From: Acanthaster planci
Taxonomy: Eukaryota > Echinodermata > Asteroidea > Valvatida > Acanthasteridae
Length of the DNA stretch: 64,000 nucleotides
NCBI RefSeq assembly: GCF_001949145.1
Contig: NW_019091446.1
Span: forward strand, 245,346-309,345
Direction of reading: 5' to 3'
In this document: piece by piece, positions 22,994 to 34,401 of the stretch
How the letters are laid out: the number at the start of each line of letters is the position of its first letter
Position numbering within the stretch: position 1 is the first letter of the stretch
Notes under the pieces: model-generated
What the model saw: only the letters and a program-made list of their open reading frames with translations
What the model was told of the DNA's origin: nothing
Database searches by the model: none
Made by a program: the position numbers and the translations under genes

Positions 22994-25900
22994 ATGGGAG
23001 AAGGAGGCAATGAAAACAAGTTTGGGAAGAAGCAATTTCAGGAGCATGGCCCCAAGACTAGCGCCAAGAAATGGACTGACAGGGACAACAACCCATGCGT
23101 AGCAGTAAGTTGCAGTTGACAACACTCCTGTGGTTAAAAAAGGGTCAAAACAGGGAAATACCCAGCAAAAACCTTGATAGAAAATGTTGGTTTGCATCTC
23201 TTTGTGGTGGAATTTATTTCATTGTTTCAAATGAAACGAAAGTTGTTGTTACAATGCAACTGAGACACCCTGAGACACCCTAGATTTTATTACTTAGTCT
23301 GTGTTTTTGCTGTGCTGTGTGGATTAGTAATTATACACCCTGCATTTAATGGAATTGTCTTAAGGTTCTTAACCAGTGGCGTATATGGTTCATTTCCCTT
23401 TTTTGACTCTCCACAGCCACTGGCAGCTTTTTGCATGAGCCCTCCTTTTAATTATACCCAACCATCTCACACAAAAATGCTTTGTGCATAGGTTGTGGTA
23501 ATGTTATCAAAACAACAGCCTGTTAATAAAATCACATCCTTCAGTCACTTATGTTTGAACCGCTCAGGTTTCAGGTTTATTTTCATACCAAATATAAGTT
23601 GGATAATACAAGAGTTTGCAAAATGACATATACACGTAATAGTATGGAGGAGGTCAGACAAAAAGCCAAGCTGGTACTGGGTGTGCCTCCTGATGGAGAA
23701 TACATGTAATTTACACATTTCTTAGGGTCAAACATTGATTACATTAGTGTGAAGGTCTTCTTCACTAAGCTCAATAAATTAATACACAATAACCATCCCA
23801 GTCCTTAGTTTACTACTCTAATTGCAACTTTGACATTATTTTGCCCTTAATTGTCACTGTCACTAACCGTCACAATACATGTACCTTTTACATGTTGCAA
23901 TTGATGTTGTTGGACAACCAGTCCTGATTTGGTTCCAGAGGAAGGGTCCCTGGTATGTAAGAGTTGAGAGGAGTAGAGATGGAGCTCGCTTGATGATCTA
24001 GTGTTATAATTGTGAATATTGGCATTCTTAGTAAAATGAGATTTGATATTCGGAGGTCACATTTTTTTTTCAAATGTATACATAAAAATCACATAAATGA
24101 TATTTATATATATACATGTAAATCGTAAACAGATGAAATGTGAAATGTGAAATTTAGCAAATGGGGTGCAGTGATCTCTTACATCAGAACCATTAATCAG
24201 CCTTAAGGATTTCTTCTGAATCACAAACAGTTTGTCAAGGATAGTTTATAAGTATTTTCCCAAGAAGATGAGGCAAAGATCAGGTATTATAAATCAAAAA
24301 AAGAATACCAGAAGTGAGAAAAGAACTGAGTTTCCTGTGAATACCAAGATTTCCATAAATTAGTGAATGGACTTTCTGGCAATGAAGTATCCATATTAAC
24401 TTGTCATCAATAATAACACCCAAAAATTTACAGGAAGTTGCATTTTCAATAAGATTATCTTTAAGATGAATCCTAATGTTTCTGTTCATAGAAACCATCG
24501 AGTGAGCTTTCTTAAAATTCAAGGATAATTTGTCGCTCAAGAACTACTCAAAAACATTAGTTAACTCACAGTTCATCAGATCAACGACTTCATTTAAGTT
24601 TTTACCACTGTAGAATATATTCGTATCGTCTGCAAATAATGTAAACTTGAGAAGTTGAGTTGAGTTATGTATACAATAAGAAATAAAATAGGAAATGAAA
24701 TGCTCACTTAGTTTGTGCGCAGGCACATTGAATCGCACTAAAGCCAGAAGCCAGCAAAATGACTTTTAATTCAGGCAGGTTGACCTGAAGAGTAATCAAT
24801 CAACATCCTGATCAGATATTGGTTTTTTCCCTCTCATTTCCATACTGAATACTGATTAGAATTTAAATACTCGAAGTCCCTTTTGTTAACCCTAACCTTC
24901 CCCAACCACACAGATGTTTTGGCATTTTGGCATACCTCAGANNNNNNNNNNNNNNNNNNNNNNNNNNNNNNNNNNNNNNNNNNNNNNNNNNNNNNNNNNN
25001 NNNNNNNNNNNNNNNNNNNNNNNNNNNNNNNNNNNNNNNNNNNNNNNNNNNNNNNNNNNNNNNNNNNNNNNNNNNNNNNNNNNNNNNNNNNNNNNNNNNN
25101 NNNNNNNNNNNNNNNNNNNNNNNNNNNNNNNNNNNNNNNNNNNNNNNNNNNNNNNNNNNNNNNNNNNNNNNNNNNNNNNNNNNNNNNNNNNNNNNNNNNN
25201 NNNNNNNNNNNNNNNNNNNNNNNNNNNNNNNNNNNNNNNNNNNNNNNNNNNNNNNNNNNNNNNNNNNNNNNNNNNNNNNNNNNNNNNNNNNNNNNNNNNN
25301 NNNNNNNNNNNNNNNNNNNNNNNNNNNNNNNNNNNNNNNNNNNNNNNNNNNNNNNNNNNNNNNNNNAAACTTGCACATGATACAAATCCATTTTCTGCCA
25401 AATTTTTGCCCACCCTTATCACGTACACGTACATGTACCTTCAAAGTAATAGTTGGAATTGGGAAGCGAACATTTTCGAGAATATTTTTTCAGTTTTACC
25501 GGATTTTCCCTCACATGCGTCTACTTGTGATTGATGGGTAATATCATGAATGCTCTAACGAGTAAGTACATGCATCATGCAAGAAGGTCAAAGTTGAATA
25601 AATGAGGTCAAAGTTTCAGTCTGTGCCCTTTGGTCGAGCGATTTGATGTTATTGTACATATATAGTGCAATGCAGTACAAGTCAATTCATACCCAAACTC
25701 ACTTGGGTGTGCATGAAAGTTTATGCCATGCCCCAACTCTGGACATCTCATGTTGGACTGCTGTCAGATTCCATGCGGAAATTTGCATCCGCATGAAAAA
25801 CAAACTGCATTTCAAACCAGTGGCTCTCAGCCTTAAAGAAATGAGCTGATACATGTACATCTATACAAACGATTCATCAGTCTTCAAAACAGCATCTCGG

Positions 25901-28900
25901 ATGTTCTGAGGGAACTTTGACAACAGTGTGAAAATTGAGAAGTAAGTAAGGGTGAAAAACATGAAAATGATGAAAATGGGTCCCAATGAAAAACAAAGTG
26001 AATTTCAAAGAAAAGGATTTCTTCCATGAGGTAATAAATGTTTTTTCCTAACAGTTATTAGTCTTTCATGTGGCATCAAGGTTATTTGAAAGTAAAACCC
26101 AGCAAAATTGTGAAAAGTACCGGTAGATACAAAGTTCGGTAAAAAAGTTAAGTTTTTCATAATTATCCTTCGTCATAAAATTTCTGTCCAGTTCTTTGAT
26201 TCTTTTCCAAAGGTCCTCTTACACAGAAGTTATTAAATATCACCATTTGATAGATTATTGGTAATTTTCACCCGAGAGGTCTTCAAGGGAAATGGCAATA
26301 CAAATCCCTCACATGGGATACCACCAACATGCATTGTCTGCTACAATGTAGTTAAATTCTCCACACCGACAACCATATGTCACTATTGTGCATGCGCGAG
26401 TACACAAACTAAATGCATGCGCAGTCTATGGGGACCAAACATATGCGTAGTACCTATGACAGACCGTCTTTTTATGAAACAGCAAGTCTTCCGGGTTTTT
26501 TGTTTGTGGTGTGCATTGTTTTGATGTTGTTGGAGTAGTATTCTGAATGGGAGAGTAGTTGCAAAGACCAGTTTCAACTAGCCTTGGTTGGTATCAAGTC
26601 TCGTCATTGATCACACCGCACTAACTAGCTACCTGTATAGGCCTAATGTACATGTATGTTTGCAGTGGTAAAATCTAGATAAACAGTGACAGGAAGAGTT
26701 CAGCTGATTTGCATATCATGCTTGGAATGTGAAGTTGCAGTTTATCTTGACTGTTCTACTGCACTTGAAAAACAACGGTGGCAACAAATAGCTACATGTG
26801 CCTTGTACATGTACATGTAGCTACCTGTAGTGTGGTGTGGCTAATGACAAACACCCTGACCAAGCTTCAACTTTCCCTGCATCCGAAATCTAACAGGTGG
26901 AAGCAGATTCAACAATTTGGGTCAGTTTGATCCAATAGAGAATGGAAAGTATAGTTTTGATCTTGAGAATTTGGCACTTGAAGGCCAAATACCGTGTCAT
27001 CTTGATGTTTGTAGCATCAGTCCACCTCCCAGTCATTCAAAAGTACTACTTGTTGCACTGGTTGGCCTGTTCACCCAACACCAACTTGAGGAAAGTCTAC
27101 TGTACAGCAAAAAGATGACAAAAGTACAGATTGAGTCATTTGAGAAATTTGAGAGAGAACGCATTGGTACATGAACTGGTAAATGCCAACATTATTCGAA
27201 CATAATCCACCGGTATGTGTTAGTTTTAGTGGAATTTAGGGAAGGAAATTAACTTGCAAAAATATTTGCTGCATAGTATATGTACAGCACATGTGAACAA
27301 GGTTTGAAGTTTGGAATACTATTGAAGAGATTGAAAAGTTGGTTGGTTCTTATCTTTTACTTTGTGGGTATGTCTAAGGATTCAGGCTTACCATTTCCAA
27401 CTGTTGGTCATTTTTCAAATTGGTGACAGTTTTGGTATTTGTATTAGTCATACTTTATCTGATGTAAGCCCAAACTATTTTACAAATGAATACTGTTGCA
27501 TTGCATGTATTCAATGTGGTATGCATGACAAATCCTTACAACATCACTTTGCACAAGTGCGAGCTGCTCGGAGATATGAAATCTAAAAGTTAAGCTACAG
27601 ACAAGTACATGTACATACATGTACATTGTATCCGTCAGTGTCTTACACGGTCTAGATGTACACTGAACACTGGATCTTTACAGTTCATTATTCCCCAACA
27701 GTGGAAGAATAAATACTTGTGTTAAATGGACTGTCCTAGGGTAGATATCAGTACTTCAGAAGTAAATGAAAACTTATGGTGTCTCATTTCCTGATTATGC
27801 CACACACTTGTTCATGTATATAAACATGTGCATGTAGTTAGTCTAAATTTGTGCAAGGAATAGTGCAAGTACTTATCTGTAAAGGGATGCAGGTTAGTTT
27901 CTGATCTCCTGTTATGGAGTTTGAAATGTTGGACAGATGAAGTCATTGAGTAATGTAGAACCCACACTTGAAGTACAGTGTACCCTCTGTGCGTGTGTTC
28001 AGAAACCCACAGATAATACTTGTTATGAAAACCCAATTCACACATGCAGCCTTACAGAAAACGAATTGGAGTTAGAGAGGTCAGGTGCATGGTTTGTGGG
28101 ATAGTAATATGCAGACACTACAGTTACAGAGGTCAGGTGCATGGTTTGTGTGATAGTAATATGCAGACACTCAACAATGTGATTTTTGTAACCTTTCTCA
28201 GGGTTGCCCTTTTACGTGTATATACTGTAAGAGGAATATTATATTGATGTGAGATAAGTCCAGTGCTGTACTGTACCTGCTTTCATGCTTGTATTTTTCT
28301 ACTAGACTTTATGCTCTTACACAGATGTATAGATTTGTACTGTAAGGTCTGAGAGTTGCAAAACTATAGAAAAAACTTGTATGTATTTCATAGCAAGATG
28401 TTTGCACTTAAAACAGGAAGTCTTGGGTTCAAATCCCACCCAAACAAGCTTATTTTTTTGATAAACTTCGGCCATCTTGAGATAAAGTGTAACATATATA
28501 TGTCAGTGTAAGGGCAGAAACTAGCACAAAACTACCGGTAACGTCCCCAGTACAAAGCCAAGTATCATATCTTTCGTGTTGTTTAATTAACTTCACATTG
28601 TTGGTTTCAGCTTGTTCAACTGCTTCTCTTCAAGTCTGTGTACATTTTTATAAATTCAAAGATGCATTTTTTGTCAAATTTCCTTATTTTATCAGGAAGC
28701 TGATGCATCCTACAAGTGTCTCCATGAAACTAACTTTGACAGGAAGTCATGCCAGACATATTTTGTCAATTACCAAAACTGCCAACGATTTTGGGTGAGT
28801 CTCGTATGGTGTGCAAATAATGAATATTTATGAATACAGTGCTAAAAATAATTTCATGAGGTAATGGTGGAATTTTCCATTCCATGAGGTGAAGTTGAGT

Positions 28901-30286
28901 GGGGTGGAAAATTTCATCTGTCGCCTCATAAAATTATACCTTGTGTAAAATGAAATTGATGCACTCATTGATAAATCTTGAACATCTCCCTGCTTCATCT
29001 GATATCATCTTGAGTAAATCCCTACATCACTTACAAGGTTGAAATTGTCTTGGATCCAAGCTACATGTATGTAATTTCACATTCCATTCACCTGTAGAAT
29101 GGATCTTCTGGATGTATACGTGATGCATTGGTGATCAGTGACACACCATTCAGATGGCAGATTGATTCAATGCTTGTAGTAGTTTTATATCCGAATATAC
29201 TTTGGAAGTGAAAGCCACATGCATGTACATGTGCATGTAGATTTATTTTGATGACTGACAGGTGTACTCCTGCTCCTAAACTTTTGTATATGCAAAGTTG
29301 AAGAGGTCATTTTTTAAATTTGGGAAAATGACCTTTTTGAATTTAACTACAGGAGTTTTGGAATCTGATTTACTGTTTAATTAAGGTGAGTGGGCTCAGT
29401 AGCATTTTGTGCACCAAACATGAAAAACATACAATTTTGTTGCAAACCAACTTTGAAGTAATTGAACATGTAGTAAAAATATGGCAAATGATGTTGGGGT
29501 GTAAAATGAGGTGTTTCCTGTGATGCTGAAGTGAAGAATGACCTCACAGAGGTTAGAAACTATGAACAAATTCTCTCAACCAGAACAAAGGCTGACAAGT
29601 CCGTAGAAACTGTAGTCAACTTGTTCTGTGATAAGCGTAGTAGTCACACACACATAATACCACAGGTGTGATTGCACTGTGATGACGTCATTTATTGTAC
29701 TTTGCATGCTGTGAACGCTACTGTATTTTTACCATGTGGATTGGTTTTTTGCCCGATTAAAAATTGAGGTCAAACAAGTATACTTCCATGGCTCAAATCA
29801 TTGAGCCTAGACTTTGTTTCTGAAATGTCTGGTATGATTGTACAAGTTAAACTTGGTGAAGTTATTTCCTTAATTAATTGAAATAAATTCTGAACTCATC
29901 AAGGTGCAAAATATGCATACATATACATGCATGTACAGTAGATAATGAATATAACCCCTTTAGAAATCTTTGTCGCAGGTTAAATGTATTTAAACTAAGC
30001 TTGGATTTTCTGTCATGCATGCCACATTATAATGAAGGTATTTCCTAAGATGACCGGGGGGGGGGGGGAGAGGACAGAATCACCCCATGGCTTTGGGTTG
30101 GTTAAGAAAAATGTTCTCTTTAGGCTGAGAGACAACTTTAAGTAATGCTTGTGAATTAATGGAAATACATGTCTTCATATTTTGGTTATTTAGATGAACA
30201 TTTCAAAAGAGAGGCGGAGACTTGGGATAAAACCATCACTTCCACCTCCTGAGGAAAGGGACAGAATACTGCAGGAGATGGGATAG
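22994..30286 (+). CDS. CHCHD7: CHCHD7 / COX23-type twin CX9C mitochondrial protein
   Basis: Three exons, 22994-23104, 28696-28794 and 30194-30286 (TAG), each phase 0, encode 100 residues. Exon 1 ends DRDNNPCVA before gtaagt. Exon 2 reads EADASYKCLHETNFDRKS and CQTYFVNYQNCQRFW. Exon 3 reads MNISKERRRLGIKPSLPPP, then EERDRILQEMG. Cysteines 35/45 and 56/66 form two exact CX9C motifs, as in CHCHD7 and yeast Cox23. By family, the protein is imported into the mitochondrial intermembrane space by the Mia40 relay, folds as a disulfide-linked helical hairpin, and is linked to cytochrome oxidase biogenesis. Human CHCHD7 is about 85 residues; the N terminus here is longer and Lys-rich. Intron 1 is 5.6 kb and holds a LINE fragment and a 425-base gap. 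Confidence 0.95.
23888..24279 (-). mobile_element. Probable 3' continuation of LINE remnant
   Basis: This AT-rich stretch directly follows the reverse transcriptase fragment on the same strand inside CHCHD7 intron 1. A 61-codon minus frame (24073-23888) reads broken, weakly protein-like sequence. It may be the decayed C-terminal region of the same element, but no conserved motif was found. Confidence 0.3.
24280..24738 (-). mobile_element. Non-LTR retrotransposon reverse transcriptase fragment (jockey/CR1-like), nonsense-bearing
   Basis: The minus strand reads FTLFADDTNIFYSGKNLNEV and, after a stop, LSLNFKKAHSM and CKFLGVIIDDKLIW. These are the palm FADD catalytic motif and the following FLGVxxDxxLxW block of jockey/CR1-type LINEs. 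The two parts share one frame and are separated only by a TAG at 24544-24546, in a place where such elements usually have Trp before a short SNKLSLN-like block. Fingers, endonuclease and tail are missing, so it is a dead 5'-truncated insertion in intron 1 of CHCHD7. Confidence 0.85.
24942..25366. other. Assembly gap (425 N)
   Basis: A run of N in CHCHD7 intron 1. Long open frames crossing it are artefacts of the undetermined bases. Confidence 0.99.
25367..28695. other. Rest of CHCHD7 intron 1
   Basis: No additional exon is needed, because the flanking exons join in phase 0 and complete the CX9C motif across the junction. An 86-codon plus-strand frame at 26917-27174, after a possible acceptor (taacag near 26896), reads protein-like sequence (GQFDPIENGKYSFDLENLAL) but matches nothing I recognise. 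Confidence 0.4.
28076..28179. repeat. Tandem duplication of a 52-bp unit
   Basis: AGAGGTCAGGTGCATGGTTT starts at 28076 and again at 28128, with about 43 of 44 bases shared over the conserved part. It lies within CHCHD7 intron 1. No function is apparent. Confidence 0.85.
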
Positions 30287-33200
30287 GAACTATGGTACAT
30301 GTACTGGCAAGGGATGTCACATTGATGTTCTGCCGGACACTTTACGGACAAAGGGCTTTGGAGGATGCCTTACATTATCAGCAGAGACTCTAAATGGAGT
30401 GAACTTGAGGGTGCCATTTTTATATCAAAGGGGAGACTTTTGAGATCCTTTATGGCAGCAAATACACCTGTCTCATATGACCAGTCAACTATTGTGTGCG
30501 TCACGTTTAAGCATGCTAGAAATGATGCCAACAAGAGTGCACTGATTGATGATGTAGGACTGGTATGTTTACCAGGACCAAGAGTCTGACAAGTCTTCCA
30601 TTAGCTTGGCATTCCTGGGGGAGTTGCTGTGTTGCTGACCTCAACTATGGTAGTGTTTGTACTACAAAGCATGGGCCAGTCGTTTGGAGAATGTACATGT
30701 TACTTTGTAGCAGGCCAGGGTTAAGTTGTCATGAAGGCAAGTCAGGGGGGAAAAAATCCAATGTATTCAACAAACGGTAACTTAAGGTTTACCTTGATTT
30801 TTTTATGAGGTACCTCACAGTTAAACCTTGAGTTATCCCATGTTTAAGTTTGCATTCTCCCCATAATTCCCACTAAAATTTAACCATGACAATATAAAGT
30901 GGAATAAACCAAAATGAATGATGAAAAAATTCAGTAGATTTGTATTGTTTCATTGTCATAAACCTACAAGCCTTTATGAACCACTGACCTTATTCTCAAG
31001 TCGGCCATATTGAATTGAAAGCGAGGTTAACTGTTTTAGTCTGGGAACCTAAGAATATGAATGAAAGCAATGAAATAAAAGTTCATTACAAATTAATTTC
31101 ATGTCGGATAATAAAGGCTTTTAAATTTGTGATTTCTTATATTCTGAATCATGGCATTCGGCTTGAGTTAGGGGGAAGTCATTAGATGTATTCTTTTGGT
31201 CCAAACATGCCACAAACTGATTTGAAAGGTCCTTCAAAAATAGCATAAATAAGAATTGATTTGTGATTCTATCCCTCACCCCTCTAGTGGGGGGGGGGAT
31301 TTACTACACTCCCCTTCCCCCATTTCGGTGGTGAGACACAACAATTGCGAATTTTGGTAATGTATTTGCTGTCTTTACAACAGCCAAAATGCACAAAATA
31401 CATGGGCCAGTGAAATCAAAGAACAAACAGCACTGAAACTTAAACTTGGCATTGCAACAGCAACATTTCTGCTTCTGCTGGCTACTGTACAATCGCCAAA
31501 ATTCTGGCTGTCCCGTACAGATGACGCCGCAAGGGATCTGGTTGCAACTAAAAGAATTAATTTGTAAAATGAACTTGTTGGGACCATTTCTATGGCTAAG
31601 GTCACGGCATAAAAGCAGGCAAGTAGGGTGTGTACATAATGTACACCTTTATCGTGAAAAGCACTCCTTACTGGTGGCGGCATCCACACACATTTTTCCC
31701 AATCTCAACGACCAGGCGATATCAGAATTTTGTAGTCCCCAACATCCAAGAATTAATAGGTCTTCTGCAATAGCACCACTACTCTCTAGGCAGGCACCCG
31801 GTGGAATAGCTAGGATTTTACTAGTAGGGGCACAAGGGGGCACCAGCTTCCAGTGGTAATTTTTTCTCTTTTTTTGGGGGGGGAAGCTTTTGTTAGCCTT
31901 GTTCAATATCCATTCATCCGGTTTTTTTTGGGGGGGGGATTACTTATTTTGATTTCGTCTGGAGGTAGGGTTTATATATCACTCACTTGTTGCCGGGGGT
32001 GGACCACTGAATCATCCCCCACTTTTTCGTAAAAAGAAGAAAAAAGGATTTTTGAGTACTTTTTTCATTCAAAATCATTTCAATTGCAAGGTTTCTCATT
32101 AAGTGTGGCCCGGGTTTGCTTTTCAGAGGGGAAAGCCACAGATTGGGGTTGAGGGAGGCTGTAAAATGATTTTTTTTTCACAAATCGTAGTCCATTTTTC
32201 TGTGGTCTGTCCCCCGCCCCAAAAATTAGGCCGGAGACGTTTCGGCCCACTCCACATTTTCTTACTGTAGCCTCACAGTGCATTTTTCACTCTTTTGGTC
32301 TTTCAGGCTTTTGTGAGTAACTCTTTGTAGTTATTTTTGCCCCTTTTTTATGAGAATCGGACCTGCTGTTTTCGTGTAGTACCCAGTTTCCCGAAGCAGG
32401 TCAGCCCAAAACATACCTTTTCCAAGCGCACACGTTTGCTAGGACACGCTGGCAAGCGCGTGGCCCCAAACTTCAAATGGTCTTTAAAGGTACTGATGTA
32501 TTGATTATTTGTATTGATTATGATTGTCTTAACACGCATGCAGAGTTTTATTAAAATCGCGGATGGGATGGCCAAGTTCTGCGGGGGGGGGACGCCTCAT
32601 GACGGGAAACGGACAAAAACAAAGGAAAAAACAGAAAAAAAATAGTTACAATTTTTAAGCTAGGTATGGTGCTTTGTATTCCCTTAATCTTTTTTTTTTG
32701 GCATTGATATCTTTCACATTTTATTATTTTGTTTTTATTTTTCTTGAGGGGAGGCAAGTGCCCTCTTGCCTTCCCCTTTGCCACGCACATTTACCCGTGC
32801 GTTACGATAGTAGGTCAGTCTCGATTTTAAACTTTCTGTCTGTCACGAGCCAGTCTCCCTTTTTAAAGAGAAACAAAAGGCTGACTCCTAAACAATTATG
32901 TACGTAGCTTATCCGGAGTGTCAAAGACTTGATATCCAAGTAATAGATTTGTTCCACAATGGCCGCCCAAATTAATGTCGATTTTACTCAGAAGAAATCG
33001 ACGCGGTTGATTTAATCTTGGATATCAGTCCCAAAAAGCCTGTTTGACATGCTTATTTTCCTTGGGACTCCATAAACTAAACAAGTTCATTACAAAATAG
33101 CATAAAACAAAAGCACCAATGTACATTTAATTGCCATTTAAGTTACCAATTACTACATCAAAATTTTCATAAGAAGTAAAAAAGATCCTGAAGGTCTTGC

Positions 33201-34401
33201 GATTTAATTCATAGAAATTCATTGGTGCCGCCAACTCCAGTCACTTTAACATCAATAGTATCAATTGAAAGCGTTTTATTTCCTTATAGCCTAAATCATT
33301 GGCTTTATTCTGCAAATAAAAGTGTCTGTGATATAATGTGGTAAACTAGCCTAAGTTAAACTCTCTCCATTTCTCTAAAAAAAGAATGATATACAAGGAA
33401 AGTTATTTTGTCATCAAATGGCAAGACTGAGCTCTCGCCCTGTCAGAGCAGAGAACTGATGCACTTTTGTTCAGGTTTTATGGCTAAAACGTTTGATAGA
33501 TTCATAAGGGTAATTTTCAATCAGTTCTATTGACATTCCTGTTAAGTTAGTCTGCGGGGGGAAAGGTGATTAATTAGGAGAACATCTCTGCCTTTGTTAA
33601 ATGCAGGAGTGAGAGAGCACTTTATGAGTCACTTCGCATCTTCGACACAATAGCGAAGAAAAATGTCGGAACGGTTTATCTGAGTCACCCCCCCCCAAAA
33701 AAAAAGAAAATCATCCCGCGTTCTGACACACTGATCTACGTCACTCCCCGGGTGGATCACTATTTCACCCAGGCAAAATACTAATCTGTCCGGGCGAAAT
33801 ACTAATCCACCCGAAATAGCAGGCCAATTTGTTTTGTTTTTTCAGTTTTGCAGACCTTGAAATATCTAATTTTGTGTGGTTTTGAAAGTTGTATGCTAAA
33901 GGCCTGTACACGTTGTATTACAAAATCAAACATTCAAATGGAAGTCTGTTCATGTCCGGGTCTCAGTTTTATGCTGTTGTTTAGTTTTTTTCTCGGGGGG
34001 TGTAAGTGTACTTACCATGTCCTGTATTTTATTGTCATCATATTTTTTCTCTTGCGGAAATAAAGTTCATTTAATATCGAAAACTCCGCGAGTCGCACAT
34101 CGTACATGTACACTGTTGGTGGCGTATTCATGCAACGCATTTGACCTTCGACACGTTCAACCGTGGACTTCATTTGTGTACGGCGTGTCACATTGTAGTT
34201 ACCATAAGCATGACAAAAGGTCGTTTTCAGCATCAGTGATGTGGAGAAGGAATAAAGTTCATGAAATCTGACAACGTGAACTTCAAAGGCGGAAGTGGTA
34301 ACATCGAATTAATGGACGTATTTGACTTGATGAATGTTCCCGCTCAGTTATGAGTTAAACTTGGTGTTCATGCGGGGAAGTTGTATTCCGTACGATGCAG
34401 T
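30287..34401. other. CHCHD7 3' region and intergenic DNA with clustered G runs
   Basis: No exon was recognised. Homopolymer runs are unusually clustered: G13 at 30056-30068 (inside CHCHD7 intron 2, just upstream), G10 at 31289-31298, G8 at 31876-31883, G9 at 31930-31938, G9 at 32583-32591 and C9 near 33688-33696. Phrases such as AGCTAGGATTTTACTAGTAG with nearby G runs look like debris of old repeats. The promoter of the CABIT gene must lie near the right end. Confidence 0.45.
30903..30908 (+). promoter_or_regulatory. Candidate poly(A) signal of CHCHD7
   Basis: AATAAA about 620 bases beyond the CHCHD7 stop codon on the plus strand. A second occurs near 31074. Either would give a 3' UTR of ordinary length. 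Confidence 0.35.

Noticed and set aside
23374-23422. CAGTGGC...GCCACTG pair resembling hAT ends
   Set aside because: Only 49 bp apart and without matching flanking duplications.
24834-25541. Several ORFs of 165-206 codons
   Set aside because: They are open only because they cross 425 undetermined bases.
28425-28450. GGTTCAAATCC, resembling a tRNA B box
   Set aside because: No A box or cloverleaf could be built upstream; a similar word at 5219 also lacks a tRNA body. Chance or SINE debris.
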